Source of the DNA: Vicia villosa
Lineage: Eukaryota > Streptophyta > Magnoliopsida > Fabales > Fabaceae
NCBI RefSeq assembly: GCF_029867415.1
Contig: NW_026706270.1
Location: 1-64,000, forward strand
Reading direction: 5' to 3'
DNA: 64,000 bases
Shown: positions 24,300 to 37,786 of the stretch, piece after piece
Numbering within the stretch: position 1 is the first letter of the stretch
Layout of the letters: each line of letters starts with the position of its first letter
Program-made: the position numbers and the translations under genes
Notes under the pieces: generated by a model
What the model was told of the DNA's origin: nothing
Database searches by the model: none
Seen by the model: the letters and a program-made list of their open reading frames with translations, nothing else

Positions 24300-24394
24300 T
24301 TTACCTATTTATTGAGAATACACAATTAATAAATATATATTATTATCACAATTAGTAAAATTACATAAAACACATTCTCTTATAAATACATTTA

Positions 24395-27300
24395 TTATTT
24401 TAAATCTACAGGCTCTTCATACATATCATTATCATCATTTGATGTGATACTATCCTCAGACCCAACGCCTTCGTGCTCTTCATTCACATTATCTTCAACC
24501 AACAATACAGAAGCATCAACTTCATACCCCACATTTGTTATATCAGACAAATTGGTAATTTGCTCAACTGCAATGACATCATTAATTGGTCCAACTTCAT
24601 CAACCTGGTAAGCAAGATCTTCCACTAGATCGTCAGTTTCAATATGGCCTATTGGTTTTGTTTTTATAACAACACACAACCCTCGCTTACGTGGCACAAA
24701 TGAAGGATAAGGAACATAATAAACTTTCCTAACAAGATGTGACATTATGAAAGGGTCGTACTCTTTGTACCTTCGCTCCATTTGAATCTCAACAGTACCA
24801 TATGTCTTGTCTATTTTTGTGCCTCTAGTTGGATCATACCATTCGCAGTAAAACAAGACAACTTTATTCTCCGAGTCCAAGTAATTGTATACCAACTCGT
24901 AGATATGCTTAACAAAGCCATAGAAATCATCTTCACCCCCATCTGTAACTCCTTTTACGAATACACCACTGTTTTTTGTTTTTTCCCTTCAGTCCAAGTC
25001 TCAGTGTGAAATTTATATCCGTTCACGAAGTATGTGTGCCATTCGTTTGCGCTTAGAATAGGGCCTTCACACAAATTTCTCAAATGGAGTATTTCTGGTG
25101 TCGGTGTAACAATGCATGACAATCTATCCTTGAACCAAGATGGAAATTGTGCATGAATGACACCGGCTGTAGATTGTACACCGGTGCTTTGAAAATAGAC
25201 GCTGTTAAATTCCCTATAAAAAAAACATACCATAAGTTTCAAGGTAATAATATTTACACACTATAGATAAAATAATAGTTGGGTATACTTACTCAAGATA
25301 CGGTTTAACTTCGACGCAGTTGATCAACACATGAACATGTGCGGATTGCATTTCTTGTTGGGTCAACCAATGAACACCTTTCTTTCCAGATGGACGACCT
25401 GGAAGCCCAAAGACTGATAAGGTGAATTGGCTTCTTTCGTAAACATTTACGGGATTCCTTATGATTCTTGGGGTTAACATCAAGTTGTTGAAATAGTGAC
25501 TGCAAAAATGTGATGTCTCCCGATGCAAGTAATGTGAACATATGGATCCTTCAACTCTAGCTTTATTTTTCACGGATCTCTTAGAATCACCCATAAACCT
25601 TTCAAATGGATACATCCACCTATAATGAACAGGTCCTCCAAGATAAGCTTCGTATGCAAGATGGACAGGTAGATGTTCCATGGAGTCAAAGAATCCAGGA
25701 GGAAATATTTGTTCCAACTTACAGAGAATGATTGGAATATTTTGGTCCAACTTAATGATATCATCCACTCTTAAAGTTGAGGCACAAATATCTCTAAAAA
25801 ATTGACTAATTTCAGTCAGTGGATTAAGCACATGTTATGGTAGAGAACCAAACGCAATTGGCAGCAATTGTTCCATAAATATGTGGCAATCATGACTTTT
25901 CATGCCATGCAACTTCCCAGTGTTATCATCGGCACACCTTGCTAAGTTTGAAGAATATCTGTCGGGCATTCTCAATTCTTTTAACCATCTACAAACTGCT
26001 TTAGCTTCTTGTGAAGTCAGAGTGTAACAAGCCTTGGGTTTTAATAATTTTCCATTCGGTTGAGGCTTCTACTCCAACTCTTTTCGATTACACCATTTTT
26101 TCATGTCATGTCTCGCCTTCTCATTATCCTTTGTTTTGTCTTTAACATCCATCACTGTGTTAAATATATTATCAAAAAAATTCTTCTCAATGTGCATAAC
26201 ATCCATATTATGGCGTAACAAATTATCTTTCCAATACGGGAGGTCCCAAAATATACTTCTTTTTGTCCAATTGTGCTGGACCCCGTATCCTGGAATTCTA
26301 CATGCTTTACCCGTATCTGTGAATTTTGGGTGGTGACAAACTTGTTCCCATACTGCACCCGGTGACAGACGAGGCGGAGGAAGATCTTTTACCACTTCGT
26401 CTTTTTTGAAATCTGTCTTATTTCTTCTATAGGTATGATTTATTGGTAGGAATCGGCGATGACAATCAAACCACGAGCTCTTCCCCCCTTTCTCTAACGT
26501 AAACGCCGTAGAGCTTCCCATGCAATGCGAACAACCCATTTTTCCATGTGTACCCCAACCAGACAACATGCCATATGCTGGAAAGTCGTTAATCGTTCAC
26601 ATCAAGGTTGCTCGCAAAGTAAAGTTTTGTTTACGAGATATATCATAGGTGCATACTCCAATCCACAACCTTTTCAAATCATCAATTAGAGGTTGTAAGT
26701 ACACATCAATTCCAACTTTTGGACTCGACGGTCCTGGAATGATACATGTCAGAAACATGTATGGTTTTGTCATGCACATCTCAGGAGGGAGGTTGTAAGG
26801 GGTTACAATAACTGGCCAACAAGAATATGCGGTTCCCGAACCTTGGACATATGGAGTAAATCCATCAGAGCATAAACCAAGCCTGACATTTCTAGGTTCA
26901 GCGGCAAAATCAGGATGTATTCGATCAAAGTGCTTCCAAGCCTCGCCATAAGATGGATGTCGCATAATTCTCGAACTTGTTTTGTTTGTATGATGCCATG
27001 TCATCTGACTTGCACTATGCATTGAAGCAAACATTCTTTTTAACCTTGGTATGATCGGAAGATAAAACATGGACTTCACTGCGACACGTGTTTGCTTTCG
27101 GTTAACAGCTTTACTTTGAATTTGATATCTTGGACTATCACAAAACTTACATTCCTCCAACAATCCATCATTAGTACCAAACTCATTGTCATAAAACAAC
27201 ATGCAACCATTAGTGCAACAATCAATTTTTCTTACGTTTAAACCCAACTTCGACACCAACTTCTTTGCATCTTTAAATGTTGTAGGTAAGTTGTCTTTCA

Positions 27301-27934
27301 TAGGAGTTGAGTCCAACATCATTTTTGCGAAGAATTCCAAACACTGATCTGGAACATTCCAATTTGCCTTAGCAGCCAATAATCTCACACACATTGATAA
27401 TTTTGAATCTGAAGACCCCTCAAACAACGGTATATTCATCTCATTCAATAACTGATAAAATCTCTGCGCTTCCTCATTTGGCAACTCTTCCCCATCAAAA
27501 TCTTCAGGTTGATCATAGGCCACGTTCACGCCAAAAGCATCCTCAACCATATCACCGATCATATTAAAGTTTTCCTCATATTCCATAGTCGGTCTACTGC
27601 TTGAAGCATGAGTATTACTAGTCTCTGGCACGTTCATCGGCAAATTTTCACCGTTCGACGTCCACACCCAATAATTTTTAATAAAACCCCTTCTATGCAA
27701 ATGACGTGTTACTTCCTCTGGATCACTAATTATACGTCTACATTCACATTTAAGACAAGGACACCTAACCCCCCCTTCACTTCGACAACATTCCTGAACA
27801 AATGCCCACTTGATAAACCCATCAACTCCTTCTACAAAATTTGGTTTAAGTGCACGTCTTCCTGGTTCCAATCTATCGTACATCCAACTACGATAGTACA
27901 GATAATATTCCATACTGCATATTTGTACAATCAT
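24395..27934 (-). pseudogene. CACTA TNP2-type transposase gene with stops and a frameshift
   Basis: This would be the catalytic transposase. Reading on the minus strand, 27934-26597 holds the transposase-associated domain (YDRLEPGRRALKPNFVEGVD) and the start of Transposase_21 (MTWHHTNKTS, RLGLCSDGFTPY, SCWPVIVTPYNLPPEMCM). Stops follow at 26597-26599 and 26069-26071, both where tryptophan is expected, and at 25835-25837. The frame continues through 25831-25289. An 80-odd-base GT/AG intron joins to 25242, where a DUF4216-type region starts (GVIHAQFPSWFKDRL, CEWYDPTRGTKID). A frameshift lies near 24935-24950. The gene ends with a long acidic tail at 24395. Domain order is that of complete plant CACTA transposases. 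Confidence 0.87.
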
Positions 27935-27959
27935 TACACTAATTAATCTCTAACATTTA

Positions 27960-29160
27960 TGTTAACTATATAACTTTTTTATATAACATATTCTCACATA
28001 TAAATATAAATATAAATATAAAATTTTATTTTTTTATATAAACATTGTATTTTTAGAAGAAAAAAATAATAATATAAATTGTCTTTATATAATATAACTT
28101 TTGACTATATACATAATAAAATACTATATAAATATACACATATACACTTATATAATATAACTTTTACCATTTTAAAAAATATTCTATTTTTCAATACATA
28201 TTAACCATCTATTTTTCATTAAACATCTACTTTTGACTATATACATATTAACATACTATATACATATACACTTATATAATAATTTTTTTTTACCATTTTA
28301 AAAAATATTATATTTTCCAATACATATAATAACTTACATATATATAACATATTCTCACATAATATATAATATATTCTCACATATATTAGCTATACAAAAT
28401 CTATAACATATAATAATCGTCACATAATATATAAACTTTATTCTTTTAAAAAAAAATAGAATGAATAAATCATGTTTTTAATAACTTACATATAGATATA
28501 AAAAAATATATAAAATTTTCTTCTTACCATTTTTAAACAAAATAACATACTATTTATACATATTAAATTTTTTTTTTTACCTTTTTAACATATACACATG
28601 CATGTACACTTATATAATAATTTTTTTTTTTACCATTTTAAAAAATATTCAATTTTTCAATACATATTAAACATCTATTTTTCATTAAATAATAAATATT
28701 AAACTTTAAAAAATATATATATAATATAAATGTTGTCTATATTACTAAATTATGTTTAATTATACATAATAACTTACATATATAAATTATGTTTAATACT
28801 ACTAATATTATAGATTTAAAAATAAAAGACATAATCTGTTTTATTTAAAAAATATATATTTTTCTGTTATAAACAAATATATTTATCTATTATTTACTAT
28901 ATTAACCTAATAATATTCAATAATCTAATTAATATATCACAAAATTTTCAGAAAAAACATAATATTTATATATTATCACAATATTACATAATACATTATA
29001 CTAATAATATTCAATAATCTAATTAATATATCATAAAAATTTCAAAAAAACATAATATTTATCTATATATTAACACAAATATTACAGAAAAAACAATCTA
29101 AATTAAGTCTACCAACAATCTAATTAATATAGCAAATTTAAAATTATAAAAATACCTCTT
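27960..29160. other. AT-rich noncoding part of the CACTA element
   Basis: About 1.2 kb of very AT-rich sequence with repeated ATATACAT/TATAATAA/ACCATTTTAAAAAATATT words. Likely 5' leader or intron of the CACTA transcript. No gene is visible. Confidence 0.6.
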
Positions 29161-29499
29161 CTTTAACTCTTTCAATCTTCTAGTTCAATTCTTCAATCTC
29201 CACAATCTTCAAATTATACTTCAAACTCTTGAAGAAAAAAATTAAACTCAATTAGAATCAAAAATCAATTTCAAATAATAATAAACTAAATATAAAATAT
29301 AATTATAAACAACATACCTTAAGAAATAAAAGACAAAATAAAACTTAGAGGAGAAAAATGGGTAGAAGTGAATCTGAAATGGGTAGAAGTGAAGAGAGAA
29401 ATGAGAGAAGAGAGGAGAGAAATGCTGTGAGAGAGGGTTACTGAAAGTGTGAGAGAGGGAAAAATGTTGAATGAAATGGGGAGGGGAAGAGCGTTCGTG

Positions 29500-30114
29500 A
29501 AAGAGAATATATGAAGAAACTAGCGACGTGAATGTCACGTCAGTAATTACTGACATAGATTCCATGTCACAAACGTTTGAACGGTCAAAAAATTAAAGTC
29601 TTAAAAATGTTCCGACGTGCCAGTCAAGACGCTAACTTCTGGCATTTAATACACGTCGCAAACCTTTCAACGGTCAAAAGCTTTTAAAAATTTCAGACGT
29701 GTAGTACACGTCGCTAGTTTCTGTCTGAAATATCACGTCGCTAGCTACCTAACGGTCATGCAAATTACTATTCTCACCTGCCATAGTCTGCATATGTCAC
29801 TTCAAAGTCAGAGACTATAGTTTCCGACGTGAAAAACACTACACTATTTTAAATTTGAATTTTTTCATTTTCCCACCACTTTACTTTACGGATTTCAAGG
29901 TGTGAAATTTTATTTTAATTGTTGCGACGTGGATAATACGTCACAAGTATTTTTTTAAATTATTATTCTCTGACTCCCCATGTGATTACGTGATTCTGAT
30001 TATTAATTATTAAAATAACATAGTGACATGCTTTTCACGTCGGAACTCATGTTTTTTCCCACATGCAATGCACGTCACAAAATCACGTCGTTAGGGACCC
30101 TTTTTCTTGTAGTG
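29500..30114. repeat. Subterminal repeat region of the CACTA element, right end
   Basis: Dense GACGTG/CACGTC words (for example ACGTCGCTAG, TTCCGACGTG) in both orientations, matching the left end in style. It ends with TTCTTGTAGTG. Confidence 0.8.
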
Positions 30115-32197
30115 CAAGGCATGCTATATGCTTGAAATTGGCCACAGTCGCACCAACGATCTGGGATTGAGACGCGATACTGTTGTCGTGGAAGCCCCTG
30201 GTTGTGGTCAATTGTTTCTTTTACACTGAAGGTGTGGACATGACGGTCGAACTCGGTCACTCGAAGAGTGTTACCCTTGGCAGATTTTTGTTGTATATAT
30301 TTCATGCAGACATCGTTGTATACCGTCTGTGTTTGTAACACTCAATTCCACCGCTTACCTCTTGTGGCGAACAAAGTTGCCATCCGAAAATACGTAACAC
30401 TGACCAAAGCAGTTACAGGTAGGTTTCATATGCCTTTGAAAACTCCGTTAATTGATTCCACAAGATTTGTAGTCATGTGGCCCTACCTAGCCCCATCGTC
30501 GTATGACCTAGTCCATCTCGCTCGTCAATGCTGTCAATCCACCTCCCTGCATCTAGATTTGTCAACGCTATTTCTCGGCGGTAATATTGAAATCCAGGTT
30601 GGTATAAGGCATACCCTGCGTTCACCAAGTGGTTCTTCAAAAATTTATCTTTGACCTCTCTCATAAAATTTTGTGCTATATGCCTAATACAGTAGACATG
30701 CTTAGACGGGGGGTTGTGCCAACCATTTTCCAGATTGTTGTATGCGCTGTCAATAGAAGCGTGTCTGTCCGAAATCAAACAAAGATTAGGTTGTGGAGCA
30801 ACTCTAGCTCGGAGATTCTTCAGAAAGAAACTCCAAGCAACAACTGTTTCTCCTTCTACCAGAGCAAAGGCTATTGGAAAAATGTTGTTATTTCCATCCT
30901 GCGCGACCGCCATTAGCAATGTTCCCTTGTATTTCCCATACAACCAGGTTCCATCAATTTGAATAATCGGCTTGCAAAAACCAAAACCGATGATGCATGG
31001 TCGAAACGCCCAGAACAGTCTATGGAAGATTCCATTACCTTCGAGAGGGGTTCCATCTTGGGATTGTGCTGGCAGTGTCCCCAATATAGTAACAATCCCA
31101 GGTGAATATAATTGCAGTGCAGCCAGGTAGCGAGGAAGTTGTTGGTATGATTCCTCCCAGTTGCCGTAGACTTTTTCAATTGCTTTCTGCTTCGCTAACC
31201 AAGCCTTTCTGTACGAAGGTCTGTACTTGAACACAGAAACGCAATGGGAAATAATTGTCTTTACCTTCAGTGATGGGTCAGTTTCGACGAGAGGAATGAT
31301 GGTATGACATATCATATCATGACTGAGTTTTCGATGATCTTGCGCCATATTTGTGTTGACGCAAGTGTGGCCTTGAGATATCGAACGTATCACCCACACA
31401 TTAAATTTCTTTCTGAATGATGCCTTCAGCATGTATCCACACTCCGGGTTTCTGCACACAATAACTCTCTCTGGATTTGAGCGATTAACTTTAAAATCAA
31501 CACAATTTGCTAAGTGTCAGTTTTTTATAGCTAACATACAATCATTCTTCGAACGAAACGTGTCACCCTCTTTTAACTCCTCGTCTGACCTCATATATGG
31601 ATTGTAGAACATATCAGACGATGCCTCGTCCTCTCCCAAATTAAGTGTTGTGAAATGTGCTGGAGGTGAATATGCATGTGTATCTGGTACTGTATCCGGT
31701 ACTGGATCCGGTACTAGAACTTGTTCATCATCTTCGGAATCACGGTTCACCAACTCATCAACGACATCTTCTATTTCAGTTTCTTCGTCAATGACATCTT
31801 CGGACTGTTGTTCGTCATCAACAACATGATCAATAACCTGTGACTGAATATTTTGTGAAGGAACAATTTGTTCAACCACTATGTACAGTTCCAGAGAATC
31901 ATAACCAAAATACTCATGGGTAAGGAACATGTTTTGAACCTCTATGTCAGTTGTTATCTATGATTGATAAAACTTGACCGAGTTGTTAGGTTCAACTAAG
32001 GGTTGTTGGTAAAATATTTGAGCGACTGGTTCTCTTATTTTGGATTTGATTTTCCTTTTTAGATAAGAGAAACCCGTTTGTCTATTTAGAGCAAAACGTG
32101 TTGAGTTAGTATTTCTAAATAGAAAATAGTTTGTGTCGCAGTGGAAAGTCTCACCGTTCATATGAACACGAACTTTGTATTGCGAGGTGGATGCCAT

Positions 32198-32344
32198 AAT
32201 TTTGATATGTGTTTGTGAAAAATATCTGGGATGAATGTTTGTGAAGTTTATGTGTGAAAGAAGAAATGTTTGGGAGAAATGTGTTGTGAAGTTTATTTGT
32301 GAAGTGGTTCATATAATACATGCAAGAATCAAAGATAATGCAAG
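32198..32344 (-). promoter_or_regulatory. Upstream region of the MULE transposase gene
   Basis: Sequence between the transposase ATG and the 99-bp tandem repeats. Expected to hold the leader and promoter of the minus-strand gene. No clear TATA box could be fixed. Confidence 0.35.
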
Positions 32345-32749
32345 AATCAAACATGACAAGACTAATGCATGCCACAATGGAATCTCGTCCCCACCTCTTA
32401 CACAAGCATGCATGCAAGAATTCATGCAATAATGGTCTGAAACAAATAAATATGACAAGACTAATGTATGCCACAATGGAATCTCGTCCCCACCTCTTAC
32501 ACAAGCATGCATGCAAGAATACATGCAATAATGATCTGAAACAAATAAATGTGACAAGACTAATGCATGCCACAATGGAATCTCGTCCCCACCTCTTACA
32601 CAAGCATGCATGCAAGAATACATGCAATAATGGTCTGAAACAAATAAATGTGACAAGACTAATGCATGTAGGCTAGGGAATCTCTTACACACCTCTTACA
32701 CAAGCATGCATGCAAGAATACATGAAATAATGGTCTGAAACAAATAAAT
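32345..32749. repeat. Tandem repeat, four copies of exactly 99 bp
   Basis: The marker GACAAGACTAATG occurs at 32355, 32454, 32553 and 32652, spacing 99 each. Copies contain CTCGTCCCCACCTCTTACAC and AGCATGCATGCAAG palindromic words. Because 99 is a multiple of three, it opens false ORFs on both strands. It lies upstream of the transposase start and may be part of its promoter or of the element end. Confidence 0.92.
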
Positions 32750-32872
32750 GGCGACAACATTGATTTTTAAGAGTTGTCGCCAATGGGAGTGGCGACAACA
32801 TTGATTTTTAAGAGTTGTCGCCAACGGGAGTGGCGACAACATTGATTTTTAAGAGTTATCGCCAACGGAGGT
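32750..32872. repeat. Three tandem 41-bp units, each a perfect 9-bp hairpin
   Basis: GGCGAC recurs at 32750, 32791, 32832 and 32873. Each unit has GGCGACAAC, a 14-base spacer ending AAGA, then GTTGTCGCC, so each can fold. The third has one change (TTATCGCC). Related GGCGACAAC motifs occur at 20477 and 34270-34357. Confidence 0.9.
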
Positions 32873-32878
32873 GGCGAC

Positions 32879-34028
32879 TTGCTTCGAGTTAAGTGTTCAA
32901 CCGTTGCAAAATCACCCATCATACGGTTCACCATTGTGGAGATGCACCCAAGTGACCGTTTGAAGCTCCAATTCGGAATACATCAAGGTATCCCTGACCC
33001 CCCTGAGCCTGACTCTTTGGGATATTGGCATCTGGCGAAGGTTAGCGAACAGTGGTACATAGAAAATTGGAAGACATTTGCTAAAGATCAGCGTAAAATA
33101 TGGGCTCGTCATTCCACCACTGTTTTACAATTTCATGTGGCGCTGGAAGAAATGAAACCAACGGCTGAATATGTCAACTAGTACAGATCGGTCACAAATC
33201 CCGAAATGATTGTGTCTGCCCTTTTCTATTTGGCTGACCTGCGAGAACAACAACCATATTTTGGAGGACAACAACAACCACATATTTTCCAACAACAACA
33301 ATAACAACAACAAAATTTTCAGCAACAACAACCACCACCATATTTCCAACATCATCAACCACCACCAAATTTCCAACAACAAAATTACCCACCACCACAA
33401 TAACAACAACAACAAAATTACCACCAACAACCAATCCACCAACAAACACCTATTTACCAACAACAACAACAACAATCCCAACAATACCACCACCAACAAC
33501 CATCCCAAACTCAACCACAAAATCAACCCCACCACCTACACTTCTAAGAACTCCATGTGGGGAGCTCTTCCAGATCACCACCACTAACCCCCGACATAGG
33601 CATACAAGAAGAATACCCGCCATACAACACATTCGACCAACCAACATCACAATACCCCAACCAACCATTGAACTTCAATACACCACCACAACCAATCTAT
33701 TTTAACCAAACCGAATCCACCACCAACTTCCAAAATCCAATCTTCCAGGCCGCACCCACTAGGAGAAATTTCAACCCACCTAGACAAAGCTTTGACGGCG
33801 CCGCGGGCACCCGCCTTTCCTATAAGCGGGAATTCTAGAGGTCAATGACAACTCACAGATTTTGTAGACCCGGAATGCATTGAGGGGTCGTCGACTCAAA
33901 CACAAGATGAACCAAATAGAGGGGGGCGTCGCAGGAATAGGGGAGCACTACCAACTCGTGACCCTTCTACGCAACCTATTAGACAACCTGATTGCGGATC
34001 CTACCATGGTCCACGTGGCGCTCAATAG
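32879..34028 (+). pseudogene. 5'-truncated plant mobile domain (MAIN-like) gene with Gln-rich tail
   Basis: Readable frame: IIRFTIVEMHPSDRLKLQFG, IHQGIPDPPEPDS, then the WARHSTTVLQFH region, which resembles the C-terminal part of plant mobile domain (PMD) proteins. The N-terminal majority is absent, and the sequence starts directly after the 41-bp hairpin repeats. A TAG at 33179-33181 sits where tryptophan is expected. The frame then continues through a long Gln/Asn/Pro-rich tract (33240-33540) with TAA stops at 33303 and 33402 that fit CAA changes, and an Arg/Gly-rich end (GGRRRNRGALPTRD) near 33920-34028. PMD genes are repeatedly found in MULEs and act in silencing-related pathways in Arabidopsis. 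This copy is dead. Confidence 0.7.
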
Positions 34029-34256
34029 GAATTTTATTATTATCGTTAATGTATTTTGTGTTGTTTTTAATTTTAATGTACTTTTTTAATTATGATTAAA
34101 GGCTAATGTATTTGGTAATTTTTAATTTATTGATATTATTTTTCCAACCTAAAAAAAAATAAAAAAAAAACAGCTAAAAAAATAATATAAAAAAATTGAA
34201 AAAAAAAACAGCTAAAAAAAATAATATAAAAAAATTGAAAAAAAAAAAAGAAGGGG
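34029..34256. other. A-rich 3' region with a duplicated 36-bp word
   Basis: AACAGCTAAAAAAATAATAT followed by AAAAAATTGAAAA occurs twice (about 34168 and 34208). No gene. Likely the 3' flank of the PMD remnant. Confidence 0.5.
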
Positions 34257-34365
34257 GTGTTGTCGCGAGGGGGGTGGCGACAACACCAAGCAACTGAACA
34301 TAGTCGCCAGGCCCAGTGGCGAATGCCTTGAATGTCGCCACCCCCCTGGCGACAACGTGCTATTT
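34257..34365. repeat. Compound hairpin region with GGCGACAAC motifs
   Basis: GTGTTGTCGCGAGGGGGGTG pairs with the nearby GGCGACAACACC. A second arm TGTCGCCACC...CTGGCGACAACG follows. The motif is shared with 20461-20486 and 32750-32872 and may mark the right end of the MULE composite. Confidence 0.6.
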
Positions 34366-34529
34366 TTATAAAAAAAAAACATTTTGGTAATTTTTTTGAA
34401 AAACTTGTTATTTTTGAAACTTTTTTTAAAAATCTGGATATTAAAAAAAAAATTCAAAAAATCATCTCTATTGGTTATTGTGATTCTAAGAAAAAAGGTT
34501 TTTGTGCTTTACCAACACATTATTGTCGT

Positions 34530-34733
<204 letters not shown>

Positions 34734-34748
34734 CATTTATTTTAAAAT

Positions 34749-34792
34749 CCAATAGTTCAGATTCATTCTCATATAAATATGTCATCCTCATA

Positions 34793-34868
<76 letters not shown>

Positions 34869-34922
34869 TATGAAAATGACATATTTATATGAGAATGTGG
34901 GAATGAATCTGAACCATTGGAT
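34749..34922. repeat. Inverted arms flanking a (TA)n core
   Basis: Arm 34749-34794 (CCAATAGTTCAGATTCATTC ... ATATGA) is repeated inverted at 34867-34922, with (AT)n at 34795-34866 as the centre. The whole would fold into a long cruciform. Confidence 0.75.
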
Positions 34923-36626
<1,704 letters not shown>

Positions 36627-36722
<96 letters not shown>

Positions 36723-36728
36723 ATCCCT

Positions 36729-36774
<46 letters not shown>
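36627..36774. repeat. (TA)n tract with a short CCCTCC interruption
   Basis: TA dinucleotides 36627-36724 and 36731-36774, separated by CCCTCC, which is the end of a MITE-like unit. Confidence 0.95.
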
Positions 36775-37102
<328 letters not shown>

Positions 37103-37333
37103 TAAAAAATAATTTATAATTTAATGAAAAATAGTATTATTTATAAAACTAAAAGCAAATCAAAATAAAATTATAAAATGATATTGATCTCATATTTTTA
37201 AGCACAGAATCAACTACAAAATGTTAAAATGTTGACAATGCAACTGTAAAATATATTATTCTATGATATAAATAAAACATTCTATCTAGATAATTGCACC
37301 ACTTGTAGCAATATCTATTTATTGGTACAAAAT
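37103..37333. other. 3' flank of the defensin-like gene
   Basis: AT-rich sequence that should include the 3' UTR. An AATAAA word at 37270-37275 lies on the wrong strand, and TTTATT forms on this strand give possible poly(A) signals for the minus-strand gene. No other feature. Confidence 0.4.
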
Positions 37334-37735
37334 TCAAGTCAAACAATTGCAATGGCAGAAGTTATGTGGTGTTTTTCCTTTGCCAGGAATATTTATGCAA
37401 AGTCCTCCTTTTGCATCGCCAGATATATGGCAACGTTCGTTGCAATCAGAATCATCTTTTCCAGGAACACATGGTCCAATAAAATTGTCAGTGCAATAAG
37501 GATAAGGAAATTTTGCAGCGTCCATTTTAACATTCTCACCAATAGCTTTCTCCAAACCTATTCACCAAAATTAAATTTGTTTTATTGGTGTTTCTTCCTA
37601 ATCAATAAGATGTATTCTTAAGAGTCAATAATAATTAGAAAATAATATAAATCAATTCAACTTACCTAAGAATAGGATGATCATGATCACCATGGTGGTG
37701 GAAAAGAGTGGTAGTAGTCCAGTTGCCCTAGCCAT
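37334..37735 (-). CDS. Secreted defensin-like cysteine-rich peptide, two exons
   Basis: Exon 1 is 37735-37666 and exon 2 is 37557-37334, with a 108-bp GT/AG intron (GTAAGTTG...GGTGAATAG) splitting a glycine codon. The product is 97 residues. Residues 1-24 (MARATGLLPLFSTTMVIMII...) form a hydrophobic signal peptide. The mature part has eight cysteines at 45, 53, 62, 66, 77, 91, 93 and 95, including CXXXC and a GLC (GXC) motif, as in plant defensin-like (DEFL) proteins that fold with four disulfides. The end CHCNC is tighter than in classic defensins. An intron right after the signal exon is typical of DEFL genes. A TATA box and short leader are present. All parts are intact, so it is the best host gene here. 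The role (antimicrobial, reproductive or symbiotic signalling) cannot be told from sequence. Confidence 0.88.
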
Positions 37736-37778
37736 TTTGAAAATGAATTGTGTTTGGAAATAAGAGTAAGTATGAGCC

Positions 37779-37786
37779 TTTTTATA
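37779..37786 (-). promoter_or_regulatory. TATA box of the defensin-like gene
   Basis: On the minus strand GGCTATAAAAAGGC lies about 45-50 bp before the ATG at 37735, predicting a leader of roughly 15-20 bases. Confidence 0.7.

Larger units (their letters stand above)
21453..30114 (-). mobile_element. Complete CACTA (En/Spm) DNA transposon inserted in the MULE transposase
   Basis: The 8662-bp element begins CACTACAA and ends TTGTAGTG with a CAA duplication on each side. Both ends carry many short CGACGTG/CACGTCG subterminal repeats. Two minus-strand genes are inside: a TNP2-type transposase (24395-27934) and a Transposase_24-type gene (22076-24299). Both contain stops or frameshifts, so this copy is probably not autonomous. 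The element is younger than the MULE that it interrupts. Confidence 0.95.
21125..32197 (-). pseudogene. MURA-type Mutator-like transposase, split by CACTA insertion
   Basis: The enzyme would excise and insert the MULE DNA in the nucleus. It starts at ATG 32197 (MASTSQYKVRVHMNGETFHC). An acidic region lies at 31517-31930. The MuDR-type zinc-binding and transposase domains lie at 31459-30473 (CRNPECGYMLKASFRKKFNVW, QIDGTWLYGKYKGTLLMAV, CLISDRHASI, CIRHIAQNF). A SWIM finger CDCGQFQAYSMPC is near 30120-30160, and after the CACTA element comes the C-terminal knuckle CSICREVGHNRNKCPNR (21150-21210). Damage includes an in-frame TAG near 31953, TGA at 31517, a frameshift plus TAG near 30490-30510, further stops to 30340, and the insertion 21453-30114 inside the SWIM domain. 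It is non-functional. Confidence 0.9.
20430..34370. mobile_element. Probable Mutator-like composite carrying a PMD gene, split by CACTA
   Basis: Three gene units lie between two regions with GTCGCC...GGGTGGCGACA hairpins (20461-20486 and 34325-34357, inverted relative to each other): an unknown 117-codon ORF (+), a MURA-type transposase (-) and a plant mobile domain gene remnant (+). Without the CACTA insert the unit would be about 5.3 kb. PMD genes are known to travel in MULE-type elements. Exact termini and the expected 8-11-bp duplication were not found, so the outer limits are inference. Confidence 0.4.

Noticed and set aside
29248..29565. Minus-strand 105-codon ORF at the right end of the CACTA element
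   Set aside because: It overlaps subterminal repeats and a GA-rich stretch. The product is Phe/Ser/His low complexity. It may be transcript leader, but no protein is supported.
32151..32692. ORFs of 118-158 codons on both strands
   Set aside because: They arise from the 99-bp tandem repeat, whose length is a multiple of three. No domain or codon bias is seen.
33125..33668. Minus-strand Leu/Val-rich ORFs opposite the PMD tail
   Set aside because: They are antisense shadows of the CAA/CCA-rich Gln/Pro tract on the plus strand.
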